Of a stretch of 64,000 nt of DNA, positions 25,194 to 33,248 are shown piece after piece; within the stretch, counting starts at the first letter, position 1, and each line of letters begins with the position of its first letter. The notes below the pieces were generated by a model. The model worked only from the letters and a program-made list of their open reading frames with translations. It ran no database searches and was not told the origin of the DNA. Source of the DNA: an uncultured Clostridia bacterium (lineage in GTDB: Bacteria; Bacillota; Clostridia; Oscillospirales; Acutalibacteraceae). The stretch spans positions 1 to 64,000 of the forward strand of contig CALWPT010000042.1 of NCBI GenBank assembly GCA_944383495.1, written 5' to 3'. Position numbers and translations under genes: made by a program.

Positions 25194-25402
25194 GAAACAA
25201 CACCCTCTCGGCAGCCTAACGGCCGCTTATTTTTTTCAGTGTATCAGAGATGTCCTTTAAAGTCAAGCGAATCATAAGGATTCGCACGTTGCTGGATGTT
25301 TTGCGTAAACTATGGTATCATAGCAATAAAAGCATTGGCTTAGCGCCATATCATTTGCAACGTCATTTCATTCAATCGGCTCAATAACTGCAGTACATAA
25401 AA

Positions 25403-25435
25403 TCCCCGCGGCTGTTGCGCCTATTTCGGCGGGGA
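25403..25435 (+). promoter_or_regulatory. Hairpin in the leader of the thioredoxin reductase-like gene
   Basis: TCCCCGC (25403-25409) and GCGGGGA (25429-25435) pair around a 19-base loop directly before the AGGAGG at 25442. There is no T-run. It may modulate translation or be the end of an upstream attenuator. The remaining 200 bases of this intergenic region show nothing recognisable. Confidence 0.35.
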
Positions 25436-25452
25436 ATGCATAGGAGGTTTTT

Positions 25453-26316
25453 ATGAAAGCATACGATATCGTGATTGTGGGCGCGGGGCCCGCCGGCGTT
25501 TCCGCCGCGTTGTACAGCCATCGTTCCGGACTGGATATTCTGGTGGTTTCCCGTCATGACTCAGCGCTTCTGCCCGCTGGAAAAATTGAAAATTATTATG
25601 GGTTGGGGCGCAGCGCCACAGGCAGGGAAATTGTGGACAACGGCTTAGCCCAGCTGCGGGCGCTGCAAATTCCTATGATTGACGCGGAGGTCACACAAAT
25701 TCAGGAGGGTTTTACCATTTTCACGACCGTGGGGCCATTGCAGGCAAAAAGCGTAATCCTCGCCACGGGGCGGAAACGAAACAAGGTGGATATTCCCGGG
25801 CTGGAAGCATTAGTAGGGAGCGGTGTAAGCTATTGTGCGGTGTGCGATGGCTTTTTTTACAAAAATAAAGCCGTCGGCGTAATTGGGGAAGGCGCTTATG
25901 CGGCGGAGGAAGCTGATTTTTTGAAAAAATTTGCTTCCACTGTTACCATTTTCACAAATGGGAAAGAATTTATCGGTCCGGTTCCTGATGGAGTCGCGGT
26001 CAATCGGAGCATACTAGTAAAGGCGGAAAAACAGGATCATCATTTGACGCTGTTTTTGGAAGCGGGGCAAATGCCATTAGATGGGCTGTTTGTCGCCGTT
26101 GGAACCGCATCCAGCGCGGAGTTTGCTATGAAGCTAGGAATCATGACGGAAAACGGCGCGATCAAAGTCGACCGAAATATGGCGACCAACGTCCCCGGAT
26201 TTTTTGCCGCGGGGGATTGTACCGGAGGGCTTATGCAGATTGTTACGGCCGCATCCGAGGGAGCCGTGGCCGCCACATCCGCCCTGCGATATGTTAAAGC
26301 ACAAAACAAGTCGTAA
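25453..26316 (+). CDS. Thioredoxin reductase-like flavoprotein without NADPH motifs (ferredoxin-type candidate)
   Basis: A 287-residue relative of TrxB with an intact FAD fold (IVIVGAGPAGVSAALYSHRSG) and redox pair C128-A-V-C131-D. The pyridine-nucleotide domain is altered: GEGAYA (145-150) replaces GGGNTA, and IFTNGKEF stands where HRRxxFR should be. This pattern fits the ferredoxin-dependent flavin thioredoxin reductases (FFTR) described from Clostridium, or the related deeply rooted forms, rather than an NADPH enzyme. It is a single gene behind a strong AGGAGG. Electron donor assignment is inference. Confidence 0.75.
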   Translation: MKAYDIVIVGAGPAGVSAALYSHRSGLDILVVSRHDSALLPAGKIENYYGLGRSATGREIVDNGLAQLRALQIPMIDAEVTQIQEGFTIFTTVGPLQAKSVILATGRKRNKVDIPGLEALVGSGVSYCAVCDGFFYKNKAVGVIGEGAYAAEEADFLKKFASTVTIFTNGKEFIGPVPDGVAVNRSILVKAEKQDHHLTLFLEAGQMPLDGLFVAVGTASSAEFAMKLGIMTENGAIKVDRNMATNVPGFFAAGDCTGGLMQIVTAASEGAVAATSALRYVKAQNKS

Positions 26317-26379
26317 TACCGGGGAATTTACGCAAAGTTTACAATTTGCTGAAATTGGGTTATTTTAAAAAAAATTTCT

Positions 26380-26407
26380 TTGCAAAAGCAATGGATTATG
26401 CTATAAT
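26380..26407 (+). promoter_or_regulatory. Probable promoter of murA
   Basis: -35 TTGCAA (26380-26385), a 16-base spacer and perfect -10 TATAAT (26402-26407), about 60 bases before the GTG start. Confidence 0.7.
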
Positions 26408-26467
26408 AGGCGGGAGCGATTATGTAAACGTTCTGAATAGGGCGTATTTTAAGTGGGAGTGAAAAGT

Positions 26468-27754
26468 GTGGATAAGTTCGTGATCTATGGAGGGATTCCT
26501 CTAAAGGGTGAGGTTTGCATCAGCGGCGCCAAGAATGCGGCGGTGGCCGTGCTGCTGGGCACGATATTATCCGACGGGGTCTGCCGGATCGAAAACATTC
26601 CCAATATATCCGACGTTTCCACCAGCATCCGGGTTTTATATGAACTGGGCGCTGAGGTTCGCATGATCAATCAGACAACGATAGAAATTAATCCCGCCCA
26701 CATTCGCTCTCATATTGCGTCCTATGAAATGACGAAAAAAATGCGCGCGTCCTGTTATCTGATGGGCGCGCTTTTAGGGCGCTTTGGTAAGGCCAGGGTT
26801 GCTCCGGCCGGCGGCTGCAATTTTGGTGTGCGGCCCATTGACCAGCATATTAAGGGATTTGAGGCGTTGGGCGCACAGGTTACGATTGAAGGCGGGATGG
26901 TGGAACTGGAAGCAAGCCAGTTGATCGGCGCGCCGGTATATATGGATATTGTAACCGTGGGCGCGACAATTAATACCATTCTGGCTGCGGTCAAAGCAAA
27001 GGGCCTAACGGTGATTGAAAACGCGGCGAAGGAGCCCCATATTGTTGATTTGGCAAACTTTCTCAACTCGATGGGAGCGGACATTCGCGGTGCGGGCACG
27101 GATGTTATAAAGATCCACGGCGTTGCTAGCTTAAAGGGAACGACCTATTCCATTATCCCCGACCAGATTGAAGCAGGAACCTTTATGGTGGCCGCCGCCG
27201 CAACGGGCGGGGATGTCCTGGTGCGCAATGTGATTCCAAAGCACTTGGAATCTATTACTGCAAAGCTGGTTGAGGCCGGAGCGGAGATTGAGGAATTTGA
27301 CGAAGCGATCCGGATTCGTTCCAACGGAAAGTTTAACAGATGTAATATAAAAACCATGCCCCATCCTGGCTTTCCAACGGATATGCAGCCCCAAATGGTC
27401 ACGCTGCTGTCCGTGGCAGAGGGCACCAGTATCGTATCTGAGGGCGTGTGGGACAACCGGTTTCGGTATGTGGATCAGCTTACCAAAATGGGGGCGAGAA
27501 TCCAGGTTGACGGAAAGGTGGCTGTGATTGAGGGGGTTCCGTCACTAAACGCGGCGCCGGTACAGGCGCTGGATCTGCGGGCAGGGGCAGCGATGGTTAT
27601 CGCTGGGCTGATGACCAACGGGGTGACCGAGGTAGAGGATATTGAGCATATCGACCGGGGCTACGAAGACCTGGCGGGCAAACTGCGGGGTCTGGGTGCG
27701 AACATCACCCGTGTCAGCATTCCGGCAGGCGGCGTAGTCCGGGCAATTTCCTAA
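26468..27754 (+). CDS. murA: UDP-N-acetylglucosamine 1-carboxyvinyltransferase
   Basis: A 428-residue EPSP-synthase-fold enzyme transferring enolpyruvate to UDP-GlcNAc, the first committed step of peptidoglycan synthesis. Lys22 (ISGAKNAA) and the phosphoenolpyruvate-binding Cys117 (PAGGCNFGVRPID) are present, so a fosfomycin-sensitive enzyme is expected. GTG 26468 is chosen because GGGAG lies eight bases upstream and gives the usual N-terminus MDKFVIYGG. Clostridia often carry two copies; which one this is cannot be told. Confidence 0.93.
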   Translation: MDKFVIYGGIPLKGEVCISGAKNAAVAVLLGTILSDGVCRIENIPNISDVSTSIRVLYELGAEVRMINQTTIEINPAHIRSHIASYEMTKKMRASCYLMGALLGRFGKARVAPAGGCNFGVRPIDQHIKGFEALGAQVTIEGGMVELEASQLIGAPVYMDIVTVGATINTILAAVKAKGLTVIENAAKEPHIVDLANFLNSMGADIRGAGTDVIKIHGVASLKGTTYSIIPDQIEAGTFMVAAAATGGDVLVRNVIPKHLESITAKLVEAGAEIEEFDEAIRIRSNGKFNRCNIKTMPHPGFPTDMQPQMVTLLSVAEGTSIVSEGVWDNRFRYVDQLTKMGARIQVDGKVAVIEGVPSLNAAPVQALDLRAGAAMVIAGLMTNGVTEVEDIEHIDRGYEDLAGKLRGLGANITRVSIPAGGVVRAIS

Positions 27755-27773
27755 TGCGTCGGGGTTTTTGATA

Positions 27774-28559
27774 ATGGCACGGTTTTGTAATTTATTTTCC
27801 GGCAGTTCCGGGAACTGCACCTATATTGGCGGAGGCGAAGGCGGCATTTTGATTGACGCCGGCGTCAGCGCCAAACGGATTGCCACGGCTCTTTGCGACC
27901 GTGGTATTGATTTATCATCCATTCAAGGCATATTTGTCACCCATGAGCACAGTGACCATATATCCGGGCTTCGGGTGCTGGCCAACCGGAACAAAATTCC
28001 GGTTTACGGAAGCGACGGTACGATAGAGGCGCTCTCAGGCATGGGGGCGTTGAATGGGCATTTTCCCGTTCATGTGCTGGAAGGGCCGCAGGAAGCGGCG
28101 GGAATGGAGATCTTGCCCTTTGAAACCTCCCACGACTGCGCCCACAGCTGTGGATACGTGGTGCGCACGGGGGATGGGCGGAGCATCGCGGTCTGTACTG
28201 ACCTTGGTTATGTAAGCGAAAGCGTGCGTGCCGCCATTACCGGCTGCGATCTTGTAATGCTTGAATCCAACCACGATGTGATGATGCTGCAAAATGGTCC
28301 TTATCCTTATCCTCTCAAGCTGCGGATTTTAAGCGACCGGGGGCATTTATCCAACGGAAGCTGCGCCAGCGAGCTGGAAGGGCTTGTAAAAAAAGGAACA
28401 ACCCGCATTATTTTAGCCCATTTAAGCCGCGAAAACAATATGCCGCTTTTGGCGCTGCAAGCTGCCCGCACCTCCTTAGGCGCAGCGGGGATGCGGGAAA
28501 AAACCGATTACATACTGGGCGCGGCGCCACCGGAAGGGGGGAGGGTGCTGCTGTTGTAG
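27774..28559 (+). CDS. WalJ/YycJ-like MBL-fold metallo-hydrolase
   Basis: A 261-residue metallo-beta-lactamase-fold protein starting FCNLFSGSSGNCTYIG, the usual WalJ beginning. The metal site is T56-H-E-H-S-D-H62, followed by TSHDCAHSCGY and HLSRENN. WalJ proteins are linked to coordination of replication and cell wall control, with exonuclease-like activity proposed. It closely follows murA (about 20 bases), so the two are probably cotranscribed, but no walRK genes are present. Confidence 0.85.
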   Translation: MARFCNLFSGSSGNCTYIGGGEGGILIDAGVSAKRIATALCDRGIDLSSIQGIFVTHEHSDHISGLRVLANRNKIPVYGSDGTIEALSGMGALNGHFPVHVLEGPQEAAGMEILPFETSHDCAHSCGYVVRTGDGRSIAVCTDLGYVSESVRAAITGCDLVMLESNHDVMMLQNGPYPYPLKLRILSDRGHLSNGSCASELEGLVKKGTTRIILAHLSRENNMPLLALQAARTSLGAAGMREKTDYILGAAPPEGGRVLLL

Positions 28560-28671
28560 CGGCCAGCCGAAGAAAAAGAGAGATGGATTTTTGCTAAGTG
28601 ACTAAGGGCGCCGTCTTTGATTATTGCAAACGACCGGCGGATTCCCTGAATGATAAAAAGAGGCGGTTTTT

Positions 28672-29151
28672 ATGTTTCCTGTAACGGTTTTATGCGTCGG
28701 CGGCCTGAAAGAACCCTATCTGCGGCAAGCCTGCGGGGAATATGAAAAACGGCTGAAGGGCTTTTGCCGGTTACAAGTCGTGGAAATTCCAGAGTATCGG
28801 CTGCCGGAAAATCCTTCTCCTGCGCAGATTGCCGCTGCGCTGGAAAAAGAGGGCGGGAGCCTGCGGCGAAACATCCCGCGGGACAGCTTGCTGCTTTCTC
28901 TGTGCATCGAGGGAGAGGAACTGGACAGCCGGGGCCTTTCCACGCTGCTGGAGGGCATTCCCATGTTAGGAAAAACGGGAGCTTGCTTTGTGATCGGCAG
29001 CTCACATGGACTAGATCCCGCTTTGAAGCAGGAGGGCAGGCGTCTTTCCATGTCTCGTATGACCTTTCCTCATCAGCTGGCCCGGGTCATGCTGTTAGAA
29101 CAGATTTATCGCGCTTTTCAAATTTCCGCCGGGGGAAAATACCATAAATAA
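28672..29151 (+). CDS. rlmH: 23S rRNA (pseudouridine1915-N3)-methyltransferase
   Basis: A 159-residue SPOUT methyltransferase with FVIGSSHGLD (SAM-binding loop) and the C-terminal signature LSMSRMTFPHQLARVMLLEQIYRAFQI...GGKYHK. It methylates the pseudouridine in helix 69 of 23S rRNA. AAGAGGCGG is placed upstream of ATG 28672. The gene order murA-walJ-rlmH looks like one transcript closed by the terminator below. Confidence 0.95.
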   Translation: MFPVTVLCVGGLKEPYLRQACGEYEKRLKGFCRLQVVEIPEYRLPENPSPAQIAAALEKEGGSLRRNIPRDSLLLSLCIEGEELDSRGLSTLLEGIPMLGKTGACFVIGSSHGLDPALKQEGRRLSMSRMTFPHQLARVMLLEQIYRAFQISAGGKYHK

Positions 29152-29190
29152 GGCCTCTTTATAGCCGAAAAGGATACCAGATTGCATAAA

Positions 29191-29240
29191 GAAAAGCCGC
29201 CGTTTCCGTGTTGCCTGGAAACAGCGGTTTTCATGCTTTT
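29191..29240. terminator. Bidirectional terminator between rlmH and the histidine kinase gene
   Basis: GAAAAGCCGCCGTTTCC (29191-29207) and GGAAACAGCGGTTTTC (29217-29232) form a long imperfect stem, with T-rich sequence on both outward sides. It serves two convergent transcripts. Confidence 0.75.
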
Positions 29241-31322
29241 TTATTGCCTTTCTTCGCCTGGCGCTTGGTCCGTTTCGGCCAGCGGAAGCCGGACGATGAC
29301 CTTGAACAAATCCCCGTCCACCAAGATCTGAAGATCGCCGCCCTGGAGCCGGCAAAAGCTCTCTGCAATGCTCAGCCCCAGCCCGGAGCCTTCTGTCGTG
29401 CGGGCCTTGTCTCCCCGGGCAAACCGGGCTTTGATTTCCTCCCCGGTAAAATTCATTTCATAGCCGGCGATATTTTTAACCTCCAGCCGGGCAAAGGGCG
29501 GTTCCCGCGTCACGGTGAGATACACTCGAGTGCCCGCTAAGGAGTATTTGACCGCGTTCCCCAGCAGATTGTCTAAGATCCGCCAGACCCGTTTTCCGTC
29601 CCCAGTGATCATGACCGGCTCTTCGGGAAGCTGCAGCTTAAATTCCAAAGAAGAATGGCTGCCCGATTCCGCCAGCGCTTGCTCCAGCAGCTCGCCCAAA
29701 TCAAGGGTTTCCAGCTCTAAGGTGATATTTCCGGAATTGACTTTAGCCATTTCGAACAGATCGTCTGTCATGTTTTTCAGCCGGTGGGCGCGTTCCTTCA
29801 ATACCCGCACATAGTCGTTGGCCTCCTCCGGCTGTAGGGATTCCTTGGAAAGCAGCTCGGTGTAATTAATAATCGAAGTCAAGGGCGTTTTCAGGTCGTG
29901 GGAAACGTTGGTGATTAACTCCACCTTCATTTTCTCCGCTTTTACCCGCTGCTCCACCTCCTGGCTGATCCCTTCCCGGATCTGGCTCAGCCCGTACCCA
30001 ATGGGCATCAAAGGATCCCCAGGCAAAAGCTTCGGAGATTTGCCCGCCTCTCCCCGGCGTATTTGTTCCACGTATTCGGCCAGCACCCCGGCGGAATACA
30101 CGGTTTGCCTCAATTGGCGGTAAAAGGAGATTCCCAAAGACAGTACCGCTGCCAGGTAAAACAAACCGACAATCATGGCAGGAGCGTTGCTGTAGCTGGA
30201 GAGCAAAACCAATTCCAGAAAGGCGGCGAACAGGGTCAGCCCCAGCAAAAAGCCGGCGTAGATTTTGATTCGCAGCATCAGCTGCTGCTGGAAGGGATAC
30301 TGAACCGTCCAGCGCTCTATGGAACGGCGCATCCGGCGAAACAGGTTGTTGCGGAAAAAGTCCAGCCGGTTGCCCGCCAGGTCCAGCAGCAATAAGAACC
30401 CAAAAACGATGCCAACACCAAACAGGCATAATGTAATGATTGGATAATAGAAGATGGACGTAGCCGCGGCGATCAAAAAGAAGAAGATCCACAAAGCGCA
30501 AAGCAGCAGCTTGACCTCTAGCGGAATTTTCCCCATCACCCGGGCAATCCCCTTCAGAATTGCCCGGCGGGATTCCCGCCGTTTGAGGAACAAAACCAAA
30601 AACAGAATAAACAGCCCGGCGCCGGCCGCCGTTCCCGACGCGGCGCCCAAAAACAGCAGGCGGGTCTGGCTGTAGGCTTCTGACCGTTCATAGGCAAGGA
30701 TGCTGTCTTCCGGCAAATCCTGCTTCAACGCTACCACGACAGGAACCGTGCCGCTGTAGCTGTGGGAGTCGATATGCTGCAGGGCGCTGACGGAATAGGT
30801 ATCTATGGGATAGGCAATGACCTCGCTGTATTCCGTGGTGGGCAGAGAGACCTGAATGAAGCTCGCCTTTCCGTTTAAAAAAAGGGGAAGCAGTGCCGAA
30901 TAATCCCGATAGGCCTCCGAGAAAACATCCCCGTCTGTCTGATCCGGGCCGCCCGCGGCCAGCTTTTCGTCGATCATGGATTGAACGATTCTCTGATCCG
31001 ACTGCTCCATATTTGTGATCACACGGCCAGAGCCGGGGTCTGTGGCATAATACCATAGATCGTTTTCATATATTTCAAAAACCGGTGTATCCAGCACTGC
31101 GCTGCCGGAAGTCTCCAGCGCCAGCCCGTCCTGTGTCATGAGAAAGGCGTTCTGCACCTCCATCGTATAATGGCGGTACGTATTTTGATTTTGTGAAGAA
31201 ATGTCCGTGAACAGGGAAGCGGACAGATACCCTAGAATGACGGCTGCCGTCAAGCAGGCGGGCGCTAAGAGGCCAAACAGCACCGTGACGGCGTTACTTT
31301 GCTTTTTCAATCTTATATCCAA
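29241..31322 (-). CDS. Membrane sensor histidine kinase
   Basis: A 693-residue kinase. TM1 (about 11-35) is followed by a roughly 180-residue extracytoplasmic sensor region (38-220). Then comes a block of further membrane helices (about 222-246, 270-315, 353-400), an unusual multi-pass arrangement. HisKA carries H475 (NVSHDLKTPLTS), and HATPase_c shows DNLLGNAVKYS and GSGLGLSI. TTG 31322 overlaps the regulator gene by 29 bases and has AAAGGTGG upstream. The signal is unknown; neighbours give no clue. Confidence 0.9.
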   Translation of the reverse strand: MDIRLKKQSNAVTVLFGLLAPACLTAAVILGYLSASLFTDISSQNQNTYRHYTMEVQNAFLMTQDGLALETSGSAVLDTPVFEIYENDLWYYATDPGSGRVITNMEQSDQRIVQSMIDEKLAAGGPDQTDGDVFSEAYRDYSALLPLFLNGKASFIQVSLPTTEYSEVIAYPIDTYSVSALQHIDSHSYSGTVPVVVALKQDLPEDSILAYERSEAYSQTRLLFLGAASGTAAGAGLFILFLVLFLKRRESRRAILKGIARVMGKIPLEVKLLLCALWIFFFLIAAATSIFYYPIITLCLFGVGIVFGFLLLLDLAGNRLDFFRNNLFRRMRRSIERWTVQYPFQQQLMLRIKIYAGFLLGLTLFAAFLELVLLSSYSNAPAMIVGLFYLAAVLSLGISFYRQLRQTVYSAGVLAEYVEQIRRGEAGKSPKLLPGDPLMPIGYGLSQIREGISQEVEQRVKAEKMKVELITNVSHDLKTPLTSIINYTELLSKESLQPEEANDYVRVLKERAHRLKNMTDDLFEMAKVNSGNITLELETLDLGELLEQALAESGSHSSLEFKLQLPEEPVMITGDGKRVWRILDNLLGNAVKYSLAGTRVYLTVTREPPFARLEVKNIAGYEMNFTGEEIKARFARGDKARTTEGSGLGLSIAESFCRLQGGDLQILVDGDLFKVIVRLPLAETDQAPGEERQ

Positions 31323-31995
31323 TGCCCCACACCACCTTTAGATATTTTGGTTCCTTGGGATTGATCTCGATTTTTTCCCGAATCCGCCGAATGTGCACCG
31401 CCACGGTGTTCTCTGGGCTGTAGCTGGGCTCGTTCCACACCTGTTCATAAATCTGGTCAATGGAAAACACCTGGCCCGGATGCCGCATCAGCAGTTCCAG
31501 AATCCCATATTCAATCGGCGTCAGCTTAATATCCTCCCCGTCCACTGTCACAGCTTTGGCGGCGGTATCCAGCTCCAGCCCTCCGTTTTTCAACACGGTC
31601 TCTCTCACGGTATGCTGGCCCAGCAGAGTGTACCGCCGCAGCTGGGACTTCACCCGGGCGATCAATTCCAGGGGATTATAGGGCTTGGTAATATAATCAT
31701 CAGCTCCGATGTTCAGGCCGATGATCACGTCGTTATCCTCCGATTTTGCGGATACCAAAATGATGGGAATATTTTTCTTTTCCCGAATTTTTAAGGTTGC
31801 GTGGATGCCGTCCAGCCTGGGCATCATCACATCCATCAAAATTAGATGAACCTCGTTGTTCATCAGAAGTTCCATCGCCTGGGCGCCGTCATAGGCCTTG
31901 AGGACTTTATACCCTTCCCCCGTTAGCAGAATGCTGACGGATTCCACAATTTCCCTGTCGTCGTCCACCACCAGGACGGTATGTTCAAGACCCAT
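31294..31995 (-). CDS. OmpR/PhoB-family response regulator
   Basis: A 233-residue protein with a receiver domain (VLVVDDDREIVE; phosphoacceptor Asp in LILMDVMMP; VSAKSEDND; ITKPYNPLE) and a winged-helix DNA-binding domain (KLTPIEYGILELL...VAVHIRRIREKIE...VVWGIGYKIE). ATG 31995 is preceded by GGGGAGGAG; the extension to 32085 is not supported. It is the first gene of a two-gene operon with the sensor kinase. Confidence 0.93.
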   Translation of the reverse strand: MGLEHTVLVVDDDREIVESVSILLTGEGYKVLKAYDGAQAMELLMNNEVHLILMDVMMPRLDGIHATLKIREKKNIPIILVSAKSEDNDVIIGLNIGADDYITKPYNPLELIARVKSQLRRYTLLGQHTVRETVLKNGGLELDTAAKAVTVDGEDIKLTPIEYGILELLMRHPGQVFSIDQIYEQVWNEPSYSPENTVAVHIRRIREKIEINPKEPKYLKVVWGIGYKIEKAK

Positions 31996-32052
31996 TTCAA
32001 TCTCCTCCCCGGAAAAACCGTTATTGCATGCAGCCTTTAAACTCTGCTTACT

Positions 32053-32081
32053 AGGATACGCAATATTTCTGACAAAAGCAA
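32053..32081 (-). promoter_or_regulatory. Possible promoter of the two-component operon
   Basis: On the minus strand, TTGCTT (complement of 32076-32081), 17 bases, then TATCCT (complement of 32053-32058), about 55 bases upstream of the regulator start. The intergenic region up to 32298 is otherwise AT-rich, with a TATAAT at 32217-32222 that may serve the plus-strand HAD gene. Confidence 0.45.
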
Positions 32082-32298
32082 GCACAAAAATCTTACAAAA
32101 TCCTTAACAAGCATTGGAATTCAGGCTTTATAGCTAAAAATGAGCGACAGCAAAATTCCCTGCTTAAAAAAATTTTCAATTCTGTCACACACTGGCCGTT
32201 CATTTAACATATACTATATAATATAAATAAGCGGGGCGGATCCCGTCTCTCCGCTTTCCCGATCAGCATTTTCCATGCATGCGAAAGAAGTGATTATA

Positions 32299-32949
32299 AT
32301 GAAGCCAATTTATCCGAATATTATATGGGACTGGAACGGCACCCTGCTGGATGACGTGGGCGCCGCTCTGGATGCGGTCAATGAAATGTTGATTCAGCGG
32401 GGCCAGCCGGCCATTGACCGCGCCCGGTACTGCGAATGTATGGAAATGCCCATCATTCGGTTTTATGAAAAGGTGTTTGATCTGACAAAGGAACCGTTTG
32501 AAAGCCTTGTGAAGGAATATAATAAGGGCTATGGGCGGCAGATGATGCGGCGCGGGTTGATGCTGGGCGCCAAGGAAGTGCTGCAGGCGCTTTCAGACGC
32601 GGGCGCCAAACAATATATTATTTCCGCCAGCGAACGGGCTACTGTGGAGGAATATGCGGAAAAATACGGGATCCGGCATTATTTTGCCGCCGTTCTAGGG
32701 GCAAAGGACCAGTATTCCGTCAGCAAAATCGGAATCGCCGCCCAGTATCTGAAGGAGCATGCTGTAGATCCGGCGGAAACGGTAGTGATCGGCGATATCC
32801 TTCATGACTTTGAGATGGCCGAAAAGCTGGGAACCGCCTGTTTGCTGATAGCCAACGGTCATCAAAGCCGCGAGGATCTCCTGCGTACCGGCGCGCCGGT
32901 TCTGGATTCGATTTTTCAGGTGCCGGATAAGGTGCTCTGTATCGCTTAG
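32299..32949 (+). CDS. HAD-superfamily hydrolase, phosphoglycolate phosphatase-like
   Basis: A 216-residue HAD phosphatase: motif I is DWNGTL (D11-W-N13), motif II ISASE, motif III with a lysine in GAKDQYSVSK, and motif IV GDILHDFEMA. The second Asp of motif I is replaced by Asn, which in many HAD enzymes changes or lowers phosphatase turnover. ATG 32299 is chosen; the ribosome binding site is weak. The substrate is unknown. Confidence 0.8.
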   Translation: MKPIYPNIIWDWNGTLLDDVGAALDAVNEMLIQRGQPAIDRARYCECMEMPIIRFYEKVFDLTKEPFESLVKEYNKGYGRQMMRRGLMLGAKEVLQALSDAGAKQYIISASERATVEEYAEKYGIRHYFAAVLGAKDQYSVSKIGIAAQYLKEHAVDPAETVVIGDILHDFEMAEKLGTACLLIANGHQSREDLLRTGAPVLDSIFQVPDKVLCIA

Positions 32950-32968
32950 AGCGCTATCATGCATCAAG

Positions 32969-33000
32969 AAACCGGAGGCGCAACGCGCCTCCGGTTTTTT
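32969..33000 (+). terminator. Terminator after the HAD gene
   Basis: AAACCGGAGGCG and CGCCTCCGGTTT with a short loop, followed by TTT, 20 bases past the stop codon. Confidence 0.85.
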
Positions 33001-33143
33001 GATGTGCAAACGTGAAACGTACGGTTCATAATCGGGGATAGAACGGCTGTCAGGCAAGCTGTGAGCCGCGCATCAAGCTTTGCTTTATAAAAAGGTCACA
33101 AGGCTATAGTGTATAATAAAAGCATCCGTGATAAACTAAAACA

Positions 33144-33172
33144 TTGACAAAAATGAGCATGTGGGGTATGAT
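33144..33172 (+). promoter_or_regulatory. Consensus sigma-A promoter of uvrB-uvrA
   Basis: -35 TTGACA (33144-33149), exactly 17 bases, -10 TATGAT (33167-33172). It lies 77 bases before the uvrB ATG, with a LexA-like box at the expected transcription start. Confidence 0.85.
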
Positions 33173-33179
33173 AACAATG

Positions 33180-33195
33180 ACAAACATTTGTTCCC
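33180..33195. promoter_or_regulatory. Likely LexA (SOS) operator of uvrBA
   Basis: Read on the minus strand, GGAACAAATGTTTG matches the Gram-positive LexA box (GAAC-N4-GTTC) in seven of eight positions. It sits about ten bases after the -10 element, overlapping the predicted transcription start, where a repressor would block initiation. uvrBA is a classic SOS operon in Firmicutes. Confidence 0.7.
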
Positions 33196-33248
33196 ATGAA
33201 ATGAATGGATAAAACTGGTTTGCAGCATGATATATGGGGGCGTTGCCG

